Assembly (NCBI GenBank): GCA_934693235.1
Contig: CAKUUY010000001.1
Span: forward strand, 62,001-126,000
Length of the DNA: 64,000 nucleotides
DNA from: an uncultured Candidatus Melainabacteria bacterium
Lineage (GTDB): Bacteria > Cyanobacteriota > Vampirovibrionia > Gastranaerophilales > Gastranaerophilaceae
Direction: 5' to 3'
How positions within the stretch are numbered: position 1 is the stretch's first letter; each line of letters starts with the position of its first letter. Shown piece after piece: positions 1 to 7,784 of this stretch. The notes under the pieces were generated by a model that was given only the letters and a program-made list of their open reading frames with translations, searched no databases and had not been told where the DNA came from. The position numbers were made by a program, and so were the translations under genes.

Positions 1-52
1 TATGATGTTGACGATAGCCTATATCGGTTCGGCAACAGGAGATGAACACTAA
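1..52 (+). CDS. atpB: ATP synthase subunit a, C-terminal end (partial)
   Basis: Only the last 16 codons are present, read from position 2 to the TAA at 50-52. The encoded tail, MMLTIAYIGSATGDEH, resembles the last transmembrane helix and short charged tail of F0 subunit a, the membrane half-channel that delivers ions to the c-ring. The assignment rests on this short match and on position: the next gene encodes subunit c, as expected in an atp operon. The rest of the gene lies left of the window. Confidence 0.75.
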   Translation, partial: MMLTIAYIGSATGDEH

Positions 53-83
53 ACATAATAGTTATAATAAAAGGAGAGAAATT

Positions 84-323
84 ATGGTAGACACAGCTAC
101 AGTTTCACAAATGGCACACTTGGGTGCTGGTATTGCAATCGGTTTTGGTGCAGTAGGCGCAGGACTTGGTATTGGTTTCGCTACAAAAGGATTGATGGAT
201 GCAGTTTCAAGACAGCCTGAAGTTGCCGGTAAAGCATTCGGGTTCTTCTTGCTAGGTGCAGCTTTGTCAGAAGCTTGTGCTTTGTACGCATTTGTTATTG
301 CATTTATGTTATTAGGTAAATAA
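84..323 (+). CDS. atpE: ATP synthase subunit c (F0 rotor ring)
   Basis: This 79-residue double-helix hairpin protein forms the rotating c-ring of F0. The first helix is Gly/Ala rich (GAGIAIGFGAVGAGLGIGFA), the polar loop has RQPE, and the second helix carries the ion-binding glutamate in ALSEACALYAF. The Na+-type signature (Gln in helix 1, Ser/Thr after the Glu) is absent: the Gln position is Ile and the residue after Glu is Ala. Proton coupling is therefore more likely. I chose the ATG at 84 because AAAGGAGAG lies just upstream. An in-frame ATG at 42 lies inside the end of atpB and would add an atypical charged leader. Confidence 0.93.
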   Translation: MVDTATVSQMAHLGAGIAIGFGAVGAGLGIGFATKGLMDAVSRQPEVAGKAFGFFLLGAALSEACALYAFVIAFMLLGK

Positions 324-375
324 GCAGCGAAGCGGCTCGGAATTGAAGCGGCTAAGCGGAATTGCTAGTAGAAAA

Positions 376-600
376 GGTAAGAACGGGAACAAGCGTTTAG
401 AAAATCGAAGAATATTTATAAAATTTTTCGATAAGCATAGTGACTGTCGTTCAGCTAGCAAAACAACACCGATATTTACACAGAGGGTAAGAACGGGAAC
501 AAGCGTTTAGAAAGTTGGAAAAATATTTATAAAATTTTTTAATAAGCGCAGTGACTAACGTTCAACTAGCAAAATAACACCGATATTTACACAGAGGGTA
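376..600 (+). repeat. 110-bp imperfect tandem duplication in the atpE-atpF' gap
   Basis: Two copies of a roughly 110-bp unit lie head to tail, the first from 376 and the second from 486. Both begin GGTAAGAACGGGAACAAGCG and both end in GATATTTACACAGAGGGTA. The offset is 110 at the start and 111 at the end, so there is one indel plus scattered substitutions. The second copy ends at the atpF' start and supplies its GAGGG ribosome-binding site; the first copy carries the same element with no gene behind it. The gap at 324-375 also holds short GC-rich AAGCGG repeats. Confidence 0.9.
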
Positions 601-602
601 AA

Positions 603-1073
603 ATGGAATTTAACGCAACATTTTTAGTATCAGCAATAAGTTTTATAATATTTACGGTTGTAATGAATAAAATATTCTATAAGCCGTTGGAACGCGTTAT
701 GGATGAACGTCAAAAGTTCATTGATGACGCAAAATCAGATGCCCTTAATTCAAACAATCAAGCAGAGGTTATATTGAAAATCAAAGAAGATAGGTTGAAT
801 AAATCGGCGTCTGATTCTAAAAAAATTGTTGCAGATAAGCTTGAAGCTGCGAATAAGAATTCCAGAATCTTAACAGATAATGCAAAGCAAAAAACACAGG
901 ATGAAATATCTTCTGTCAAATCAACCCTTCAAAACGAAGCTCATCAAACTTCAGAGGAGCTAAAGTTAAAAGTAAAAGACTTGGCAGAAGTAATATCATC
1001 AAAGGTTCTCGGAATGGATACGCATATCGAGAACTTAGACAATGAACTTGTAAACAGGATATTTAACAAATGA
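603..1073 (+). CDS. atpF': ATP synthase subunit b' (peripheral stalk)
   Basis: This 156-residue protein has one N-terminal membrane helix (about residues 5-25), then a long charged, Ala/Lys/Glu-rich coiled coil, the architecture of F0 b subunits. The segment NKIFYKPLERVMDERQ after the membrane helix is typical of b/b'. It is the first of two consecutive b-type genes. In Cyanobacteria and other phototroph lineages b and b' form a heterodimeric stalk joining F0 to the alpha/delta crown. The gene overlaps the next one by 4 bases (ATGA), which suggests translational coupling and 1:1 production. The start follows a GAGGG element inside the tandem repeat. Confidence 0.88.
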   Translation: MEFNATFLVSAISFIIFTVVMNKIFYKPLERVMDERQKFIDDAKSDALNSNNQAEVILKIKEDRLNKSASDSKKIVADKLEAANKNSRILTDNAKQKTQDEISSVKSTLQNEAHQTSEELKLKVKDLAEVISSKVLGMDTHIENLDNELVNRIFNK

Positions 1074-1573
1074 ATGAATTGGCAAATTTTTGGAATATCA
1101 TAGTAGAATCAAATACTTTTAATTTTGCAGTATTATTGATAATTTTTGCAATATTGTACAAAAAAATGAATGTGTCTGACGGAATTGAAAAGATTAAGCT
1201 AGGTATTATTAATTCAATTAATAGTGTGAAAGAAGAGCAAGAATGTGCTAAAAGTAAATTGAAAAAAGCTCAAAAATCTATTGAAAATATTGATAATGAT
1301 ATTGCAAAACAGTTAGAAGAGGCCTCTCAAAGAGGTGATGGACTTGCAACTCAAATAATTGCCAGTGCAGATGCAAAAGTCAAGCAAATTGAAAAGAATG
1401 CAGAAAGGGTTATAGAGGCAGAAGAAAAGACTTTGTCTGCTAAAATGACAGGAAAAACATTGGATGCTTCAATTGAACTTGCTAAAAAACATATCGTTTC
1501 AACTCTAGAAAATAATCAAGACTTGCATAACAAGTTTATTGATGAAAGTATTGAAAATATAGACAGGATATAA
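1070..1573 (+). CDS. atpF: ATP synthase subunit b (peripheral stalk)
   Basis: This second stalk subunit has 167 residues. A single N-terminal membrane helix (about residues 17-32, FAVLLIIFAILYKKMNV) precedes a long helical domain rich in Lys, Glu and Ala, which should pair with b'. The start overlaps the stop of atpF' (ATGA), and the gene is followed 3 bases later by atpH. The order c-b'-b-delta-alpha-gamma is the cyanobacterial one. Sequence identity to b' is low, so this is not a recent duplication. Confidence 0.88.
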   Translation: MNELANFWNIIVESNTFNFAVLLIIFAILYKKMNVSDGIEKIKLGIINSINSVKEEQECAKSKLKKAQKSIENIDNDIAKQLEEASQRGDGLATQIIASADAKVKQIEKNAERVIEAEEKTLSAKMTGKTLDASIELAKKHIVSTLENNQDLHNKFIDESIENIDRI

Positions 1574-1576
1574 CTT

Positions 1577-2125
1577 ATGAGTACAAGTAATAAAATTTCA
1601 ACATCAGCTCAAAATTATGCAGACTCGTTGATTAAAGTCGGACAAGATGGAGTTATGAGTTTTGACAATATTCTTAAGGACTTGAATACAATTAAAGAAA
1701 TTATATCAAGCTCTCAAGAGTTGGGTAGTGTGATGGAAAATCCTGCTATTTCCGGGAAAACAAAAGATGAAATTTTAAATAATGTATTTTCAAATCAAAT
1801 CAATGAAAAACTAATTAACTTTTTGAAAGTTTTGCTTGATAAAAAAAGGTTTAATGAATTGGATGAAATAATTGATGCTTATTCAGTTAAAGTGGATGAA
1901 ATTCACAATATAAAAAGAGTTGAAGTTATTTCAGCAGTAGAAGTTTCAAATGATAGAAGAAAAAGATTAATAGAAAAACTTCAAAACAAATTGCAAAAAA
2001 CAGTTATTGCAAATTGGCAAATTGACAAAGATATTATTGGAGGACTGGTTATAAAAATTAATGATGATGTGATTGACAACAGTCTTAAAAATAAATTAGA
2101 GAATTTAAGTAAAAATATAATATAG
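1577..2125 (+). CDS. atpH: ATP synthase subunit delta (OSCP)
   Basis: This 182-residue F1 delta subunit caps the alpha3beta3 head and holds the b/b' stalk. The N-terminal helical domain begins SAQNYADSLIKV, matching the family pattern (A-x-x-YA-x-AL). The C-terminal half has the conserved segment EVISAVEVSNDRRKRLIEKL, followed by IDKDIIGGLVIKINDDVID, close to the OSCP signature. It starts 4 bases after the atpF stop and ends 10 bases before atpA, within the same operon. Confidence 0.92.
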   Translation: MSTSNKISTSAQNYADSLIKVGQDGVMSFDNILKDLNTIKEIISSSQELGSVMENPAISGKTKDEILNNVFSNQINEKLINFLKVLLDKKRFNELDEIIDAYSVKVDEIHNIKRVEVISAVEVSNDRRKRLIEKLQNKLQKTVIANWQIDKDIIGGLVIKINDDVIDNSLKNKLENLSKNII

Positions 2126-2135
2126 AGAGGAAATT

Positions 2136-3647
2136 ATGGCACTTATTAAACCAGATGAAATTAGTTCTATAATTAAAAGCAAGATCGAAAACTATGATAT
2201 TCAATCTGAGGTATCTAATACAGGTACTGTAATTGAAGTTGGTGACGGTATTGCCAGAGTTTACGGGCTAAGAAATGTTATGTCAAATGAGCTTGTAACA
2301 TTTGAAGACGGTAAAAATACTCTTGGAATTACAATGAACCTTGATGAAGACAATGTAGGTATTGTAATTTTAGGTGAATATACTCAAATTAAAGAGGGTA
2401 TGACAGTTAAAACAACAGGTCGAATTGCATCAGTTCCTGTAGGAGATGCTTTAATAGGTAGAATTGTTGACCCGACAGGAAAACCAATTGATGGTAAGGG
2501 GGAAATAAATTCAGTTAAAACAAGACCTATCGAAAGAGTTGCGCCTGGTATTGTTGCTAGAAAATCCGTTCACCAGCCTTTGCAAACTGGTTTGACTGCG
2601 ATTGATGCTTTAACTCCTATCGGTAGAGGTCAGCGTGAATTGATTATTGGTGACAGACAGACTGGTAAGACTGCAATTGCTCTTGATACAATTATTAACC
2701 AAAAAGGACAAAATGTAATTTGTATCTATGTTGCAATTGGTCAAAAAGCATCAACAGTTGCTCAAATTGCTAAAACATTAGAAGAACATGGTGCTATGGA
2801 ATATTCAATAATTGTTTCAGCAACAGCCAATGAAGCCGCACCATTACAATATATTGCTCCGTTTGCAGGCGTTGCAATAGGTGAAGAGTTTATGGAACAA
2901 GGTAAAGATGTTCTTATAATTTATGATGATTTGTCTAAACATGCACAGGCTTATCGTGCAATGAGTTTGCTACTAAAAAGACCACCGGGACGTGAAGCAT
3001 ATCCAGGGGATGTATTCTATCTTCACTCAAGACTCCTTGAACGTGCTGTTAAATTGAGTGATGAGTTGGGTGGTGGTAGTATAACTGCCTTACCTATCAT
3101 TGAAACTCAGGCGGGTGACGTTTCAGCATATATTCCGACTAACGTAATTTCAATTACTGACGGTCAGATTTTCTTGGAATCGAACCTGTTTAATTCAGGT
3201 GTCCGACCGGCTATCAATGCAGGTATTTCAGTATCACGTGTTGGTGGAGCTGCTCAAACTAAAGGTATAAAACAAGTTGCAGGTCAGTTGAGACTTGATT
3301 TGGCACAGTATAATGAACTTGCAGCGTTTGCTCAATTTGCATCTGATTTGGATGCTTCAACAAAAGCTCAATTATTGAGAGGTGAAAAACTTACGGAAGT
3401 TTTGAAACAACCTCAATATAATCCGTTAAGTGTTGCAGAACAAATAACAATTTTATTTGCAGCTAACGAGGGTATTTTAGATGATGTTCAAAATTCAGAT
3501 ATTGCTAAGTTTAAAAAAGATTGGTTTGCTTATTTGAATACAAATTTAATTGAACTTAAAGATAAACTTAATATTGGAGCAAAACTTGAAGATGTAGATA
3601 AAGCCGAATTAAAAGAGGCTTTGACTAAGTTCAAGAAAACATTTTAA
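2136..3647 (+). CDS. atpA: ATP synthase subunit alpha
   Basis: This 503-residue non-catalytic nucleotide-binding F1 subunit is full length for the family (500-510). The Walker A motif is GDRQTGKT (about residues 170-177), followed by a Walker B-type VLIIYDDLSKHA. The ATP synthase alpha/beta signature appears as PAINAGISVSRVGGAAQ near residue 365. The start ATG follows AGAGAGGAAATT at 2124-2135. The gene is the fifth complete gene of the atp operon. No beta or epsilon gene follows gamma here, so those must lie elsewhere, as in Cyanobacteria. Confidence 0.97.
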   Translation: MALIKPDEISSIIKSKIENYDIQSEVSNTGTVIEVGDGIARVYGLRNVMSNELVTFEDGKNTLGITMNLDEDNVGIVILGEYTQIKEGMTVKTTGRIASVPVGDALIGRIVDPTGKPIDGKGEINSVKTRPIERVAPGIVARKSVHQPLQTGLTAIDALTPIGRGQRELIIGDRQTGKTAIALDTIINQKGQNVICIYVAIGQKASTVAQIAKTLEEHGAMEYSIIVSATANEAAPLQYIAPFAGVAIGEEFMEQGKDVLIIYDDLSKHAQAYRAMSLLLKRPPGREAYPGDVFYLHSRLLERAVKLSDELGGGSITALPIIETQAGDVSAYIPTNVISITDGQIFLESNLFNSGVRPAINAGISVSRVGGAAQTKGIKQVAGQLRLDLAQYNELAAFAQFASDLDASTKAQLLRGEKLTEVLKQPQYNPLSVAEQITILFAANEGILDDVQNSDIAKFKKDWFAYLNTNLIELKDKLNIGAKLEDVDKAELKEALTKFKKTF

Positions 3648-3739
3648 AAAGTAGTTTAACGGTTTATGCCGCAGTAGTTCTGGTAGGTTGGGCATACTTG
3701 TCCGGCTACCACTTAGCTAGATCTTATAAAAGGTAGAAA

Positions 3740-4672
3740 ATGACTAACTTAAAAGATATTAAAAATAGAATACAAAGTGTTCAGAGTACTCAAAAAATTA
3801 CACGAGCGATGAAAATGGTTGCGGCTGCGAAAGTGAAAAAAGCCGAAAATACTGTTAAAGCTTCAAGACCTTTTACAACAGAACTTACAGCCATGTTCAA
3901 GAAACTTCTTGCATCTGTCGGGACTTACAGTACTCAGAGTCTTAAAATAAAGTCTGCAATTGACAATTATCCGGAGCTTTTACAGGTTAGAGAGATAAAA
4001 ACTGTTGGGTTGCTTGTTGTAACATCAAACAAAGGACTTGCTGGTGCTTATAACGCTAATGTTGTTCGAAAAACTTTGCAAATGATTAAAGAATATGAAG
4101 AACAAGGTATTCGAACAATCCTTTATATTGTTGGTCAAAAAGGGATTTCAACTTTAAAGAGAAAATGTAAGGATCTGAATTGTGAAATAGCGAAAACGTA
4201 TTTGAGTGTTGCAAATGATCCGTCAGGAGAGGGTGCAAAGATTGTTGTAGAAGATATAGCAGAAGATTTTGTTTCTCATAAGATTGACAAAATTGAAGTT
4301 GTTACAACTCGTTTTAAAAATATGATGAGTTATTTTGTGGAAAATTGGACTATTTTGCCTCTGAAAGGATTGAATGATGACTTTGAAAGAATTACAGATA
4401 ACGTAATTGAGCCATTGATGGAATTTACTCCGGATATGCATAATATATTACAAAAAATAGTTCCGATGTATATGACCAATATTCTTTATCAATCGTTGTT
4501 GGAAGCTCAAGCCAGCGAGCTTGCAAGTCGAATGACAGCAATGTCTGCTGCGACAACTAACGCAGAAAAAATGATTAAAGAATTGTCAGTTCAATATAAT
4601 AAAACTCGTCAATTTGCTATTACACAGGAAATTATTGAAGTAGTGTCCGGTGCAAATGCGCAATTGGGGTAG
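3740..4672 (+). CDS. atpG: ATP synthase subunit gamma
   Basis: This 310-residue central rotor shaft of F1 has the family N-terminus (IKNRIQSVQSTQKITRAMKM) and C-terminus (EIIEVVSGANAQ), which together form the coiled coil inside the alpha3beta3 head. The middle is somewhat longer than in E. coli (287), but I do not see the redox-type Cys pair of chloroplast gamma. A 92-bp gap with a GC-rich, hairpin-capable stretch (3650-3730) separates it from atpA, unlike the tight spacing elsewhere in the operon. SD: AAAAGGTAG before the ATG. It is the last atp gene in the window. Confidence 0.95.
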   Translation: MTNLKDIKNRIQSVQSTQKITRAMKMVAAAKVKKAENTVKASRPFTTELTAMFKKLLASVGTYSTQSLKIKSAIDNYPELLQVREIKTVGLLVVTSNKGLAGAYNANVVRKTLQMIKEYEEQGIRTILYIVGQKGISTLKRKCKDLNCEIAKTYLSVANDPSGEGAKIVVEDIAEDFVSHKIDKIEVVTTRFKNMMSYFVENWTILPLKGLNDDFERITDNVIEPLMEFTPDMHNILQKIVPMYMTNILYQSLLEAQASELASRMTAMSAATTNAEKMIKELSVQYNKTRQFAITQEIIEVVSGANAQLG

Positions 4673-5064
4673 TTTTTATGGTATTTAAACGAATTTTAGA
4701 ATTGAAAATTGACGTCGGGGGGGGGGCTGTGCTACGCACGTAGCCCACTGTCACAACATTTGTCCATTTCTCATATATTTGTGTATAGTTCTTACGCGTG
4801 TAGCCCACTGCGATAACATTTTTTTCTACTTCAGATATTGGTTGATAGTTTCCGCGCTGATAGTTAAGAAGTCTAGGTGCATAGATGCAAAGAGGCATAG
4901 TCTGTTACGGGCAGCTAAGCAGCTGGGAAGCGAAGTGAACTGTACCCTTTTTTTACTACACTTGCTACTTTTGTGTGTCCACTTTTTAGGGTACAGTTCA
5001 ACCTCTCACAGTGAGAGAGGTATTGACAACGTAATCATATAAATATTGAAAGGAGATAAATAAT
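4673..5064. other. Gene-poor, repeat-rich gap after the atp operon
   Basis: I see no convincing gene in these 392 bases. They hold a run of ten G (4717-4726) and two copies of a repeat containing CAGTGGGCTACGTGCGTAG-type sequence on the minus strand (about 4729-4752 and 4794-4812). There is also a perfect 13-bp inverted repeat (TGAACTGTACCCT at 4936-4948, complement at 4988-5000) and a CTCTCAC-A-GTGAGAG hairpin near 5004-5018. The last 20 bases contain the AAAGGAGAT ribosome-binding site of the next gene. The hairpins could terminate atp transcription, but neither is followed by a clear T-run. Confidence 0.7.
4936..5000. repeat. 13-bp perfect inverted repeat
   Basis: TGAACTGTACCCT at 4936-4948 is complementary to AGGGTACAGTTCA at 4988-5000, with a 39-base loop starting in a T-run. 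It could be a stem-loop of the transcript or a small non-autonomous element. Function unknown. Confidence 0.7.
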
Positions 5065-6009
5065 ATGGACAAAAAACACTTAAAACTGAAACTTTTTACT
5101 CTCGACCCAACGAGGAGAGAGAGTGGTTGTTTTAATCAATTTGGTTACAACCCCGAGAGACAAAGGGAACCACAGAGCTATGGCGATGTGTGTGCCCCTG
5201 TCCGCCTTGACCGAGGGGTTAATTCAATTACAAGTATTAGTAAAAAGCCCCAAAACAACTCAAGCGAAACGAACTTATTCACTCATTTACCTATTCACTT
5301 ATTCACTTCAAAAAAATTTGCTTTCACTCTTGCCGAGGGTGCTACGCACGTAGCCCACTGTAAAGACTCACGCAAAGTAGCATTTACTTTGGCAGAAGTT
5401 CTCATTACCCTTGGTATTATTGGTGTTGTCGCAGCTTTGACTTTACCATCTGTTGTTCAAAACTACAAAAGACAACAGGCTAGTGCAAGAATAAAAAAAT
5501 TTGTTTCAGTCTTTAATCAAGCTTTATTACAAGCAGAAAGTGATATAGGCCCTAGAGAGGATTGGCCATCTGCAAATGGAAGTGGTAGTGGAAATATTGA
5601 AACTTCTAGATATTTTATTAACACTTATATTAAACCTTACGTAAAGTCATTAAATGATGAAGATAGAATTCTTTTTAATGTGAACATGTCAACTTTGAGA
5701 TTTCTAGACGGCTCTCAAATGAGTGTAAAAACCGGAGCTTGTTATGACATTTATTATGATATAAATGGAGAAAAAAGACCAAATCAACAAGGCCGAGATG
5801 TATTTGTATTTATTTTCTGTCAAAAGAAAGGAATGTGCAACTCTGATAGTAATCAATTACGTGCATACTACTGTGCTGATAGTGGTAGCGAATTTCCATT
5901 ACATGAAAATATATTAGAGACTTGTAAATTATATAAACAATATTGGTGTTCGCTTCTTTTAGAAACAAATGGTTGGGAATTTCCTAAAGATTATCCTTTA
6001 AATTTATAA
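5065..6009 (+). CDS. Type IV prepilin-like protein with an unusually long leader
   Basis: The 314-residue product contains a prepilin processing site and hydrophobic helix (KVAFTLAEVLITLGIIGVVA, about residues 109-128), with predicted cleavage before Phe and Glu at mature position 5. The remainder has four or more Cys and resembles a small pseudopilin head. Oddly, about 110 residues precede the site, where prepilin leaders are usually 5-30 long. That leader contains a second, decoy-like KFAFTLAE and is partly encoded by two dispersed repeats, a TTATTCACTT-type repeat (about 5266-5305) and the GCTACG-CA-CGTAGC palindrome (5341-5354). The ATG has a strong SD (AAAGGAGAT). It may be exported or surface-assembled by a type IV pilus/type II secretion machine; whether the long leader is processed is unknown. 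Confidence 0.75.
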   Translation: MDKKHLKLKLFTLDPTRRESGCFNQFGYNPERQREPQSYGDVCAPVRLDRGVNSITSISKKPQNNSSETNLFTHLPIHLFTSKKFAFTLAEGATHVAHCKDSRKVAFTLAEVLITLGIIGVVAALTLPSVVQNYKRQQASARIKKFVSVFNQALLQAESDIGPREDWPSANGSGSGNIETSRYFINTYIKPYVKSLNDEDRILFNVNMSTLRFLDGSQMSVKTGACYDIYYDINGEKRPNQQGRDVFVFIFCQKKGMCNSDSNQLRAYYCADSGSEFPLHENILETCKLYKQYWCSLLLETNGWEFPKDYPLNL

Positions 6010-6037
6010 GTCACTTAGCTAAGATGTTTAAACTTTA

Positions 6038-7768
6038 TTAACTGAAGAAAGCTTTGCTGCCCGGTTTCATCATTGATTTGTACTGCATATCAACTGTAGT
6101 GGTTGTTGCTTGGGTTACGCTTTCTTGTGATTTTGTTTGAGTAGTTTCTTGTTGTTTTGGTTGTTTTGCTACTTCATTTTTTGCTTTTTCAGCAGCAAGA
6201 CGTGCTTTTCGCTTAGCTTCTGATTTGTTCGTCATATAGATATTTAGTTTTGGAATTCCTACACCCAACACCAAACCTGAATATATGTAACCTGCAACTT
6301 GAGCAATACTCAATGCGCGCATTTTCCCTTTAGTTTCTTTTCTTAGTGCAGCAGAAATTCTTGAATCTTCAAGTTTTTTAAGCATTTGTTTGAATGTTAA
6401 TGCTTTTCCGTTTTCAATTGTATCAATATTGGCCGCTTTCAAAGCTCTATGAAGAACTTCATCACGAGTATACATTGGAGACTTGATTAATTTGTTAAAG
6501 AAGCCTTTTCCATGTTCTTTCTCACTGTAATTTAACAGATTTTGATCTAAAGAATTTGCAACCATTTTAGCAACAAAATTACCTAAAATTAACCAGTTTA
6601 AGTAGCCTAAAGTATCTTTTACAATACCCTCTCTAAGTTCATCTTTATCACGAGCGACCATAAATCTTGACATAATTGTCACACCGTAAATAAACTTGAA
6701 CTGGTCAAGAGTTGGTACAAGTCCTTTAAATTGAATTTTTTTGATAATTCCGTTTAAACCGCCTTTAGTTCCTATTGTAGCTAAAGTCCCTGCCCCAAAG
6801 GCTGCAGCTGCAGCGGCTTTTAAGAATTTAAAACCGGTAGATTTGTCTTTTTCTCGTCCTTCAACGCCGACAAATCCATCGCTGCCTGTCTTTTTCTTAG
6901 TAATATAAATATTTAACGGTTGAATTGACATTCCGATAGCAGAAGCAATTCCAACACCTAATAAAGAACGTCCTAAATTTACGTGTTTCAAAGATTTCAG
7001 GAATTTATTAGAAGCAATGTCTTTACTTTCTTTGAACGCATTTCCTACTTTATCTGTTACAAATGTTCTTGATACGTTGTAAACATTTTCTAGCAAATTA
7101 GAAATAGAGCTAGGTTGTTGAGTTTTTTCCAGTCTAAATGAGTTTTCTGCACCTGTAGCGTGCATAATAACAGATTTAGCATATTCTTTCAAATCTTTAG
7201 AAATAGTAACAGGAGCCTTATTATCATTTAAAGCTTCAGAATATTTTGCAACTACTATATCTATTTTGTCTTGAGGAATTGATTTCCAATCATCTCCAAT
7301 TCGAGTTTCAGCACCTTTAAATACATCTTGCAAGTACGCTTTCAATGGTGATTCATTCCCGGCTTTAACTTGCTTATCCCAGGCTTTTCCTAAGAAATCA
7401 AGAGTTTCATTATCAACAAAAAGTTTGTTTGCTTTGATCCCGTATTTGCTGTTAATCCCTATAGCAAGTAATAACCCTGCAAGCATACCATAAACCCCGA
7501 CTAATGAGTGGTTTGCAGTTCCAGATGCTTCTCTACGACCTGTTTCAACGCCGGCAGCAGGTCCCCTGTTAACCAAGTCAACAGTAGTTCTTGGGATAAC
7601 CATAAATCCAAGGTCAACAGCATTTGCCCCCCAAGCTTGGTTTGTATCCAAAAATCTTAAGCCTAAAGTCGCAAAATCGCCTAAACCTCTGAAGTTTATG
7701 TTTCCTTTTTTATTATCAATATTATTTTGTTGTTGTTGTATTTGAGGGAATAATGGTTGAACTTTCAT
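6038..7768 (-). CDS. Uncharacterised protein, paralogue of the next gene
   Basis: I do not recognise a characterised family in this 576-residue protein. After a Gln-rich N-terminus (MKVQPLFPQIQQQQ) and a NINFRG motif it has an IPRTTVDLVNRGP segment, then RREASGT. Several hydrophobic Gly/Ala-rich stretches follow that could be membrane segments (near residues 90-105, 268-285 and 315-335). The tail is a Lys/Gln/Thr-rich low-complexity stretch. It aligns over its length with the 572-residue upstream neighbour (shared IPRT, RRE-SG, QPIN-IT-K, FKG-PT-DQ, DELRE). The ribosome-binding site AAGGAG overlaps the stop codon of that neighbour, so the pair is translationally coupled. Confidence 0.85.
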   Translation of the reverse strand: MKVQPLFPQIQQQQNNIDNKKGNINFRGLGDFATLGLRFLDTNQAWGANAVDLGFMVIPRTTVDLVNRGPAAGVETGRREASGTANHSLVGVYGMLAGLLLAIGINSKYGIKANKLFVDNETLDFLGKAWDKQVKAGNESPLKAYLQDVFKGAETRIGDDWKSIPQDKIDIVVAKYSEALNDNKAPVTISKDLKEYAKSVIMHATGAENSFRLEKTQQPSSISNLLENVYNVSRTFVTDKVGNAFKESKDIASNKFLKSLKHVNLGRSLLGVGIASAIGMSIQPLNIYITKKKTGSDGFVGVEGREKDKSTGFKFLKAAAAAAFGAGTLATIGTKGGLNGIIKKIQFKGLVPTLDQFKFIYGVTIMSRFMVARDKDELREGIVKDTLGYLNWLILGNFVAKMVANSLDQNLLNYSEKEHGKGFFNKLIKSPMYTRDEVLHRALKAANIDTIENGKALTFKQMLKKLEDSRISAALRKETKGKMRALSIAQVAGYIYSGLVLGVGIPKLNIYMTNKSEAKRKARLAAEKAKNEVAKQPKQQETTQTKSQESVTQATTTTVDMQYKSMMKPGSKAFFS

Positions 7769-7784
7769 GATTTACAATTTCTCC

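Noticed and set aside
42..83. Earlier atpE start at ATG 42
   Set aside because: That ATG lies in the last codons of atpB and has no SD; ATG 84 has AAAGGAG and gives the normal subunit c N-terminus.
4632..4898. Minus-strand open frame of 88 codons across the end of atpG
   Set aside because: It overlaps atpG, has no SD, and its internal repetition (NVIAVGYTR / NVVTVGYVR) is just the translated DNA repeat.
4779..5042. Plus-strand 87-codon frame in the post-atp gap
   Set aside because: No SD, repeat-derived sequence and unlikely composition; I treat the gap as non-coding.
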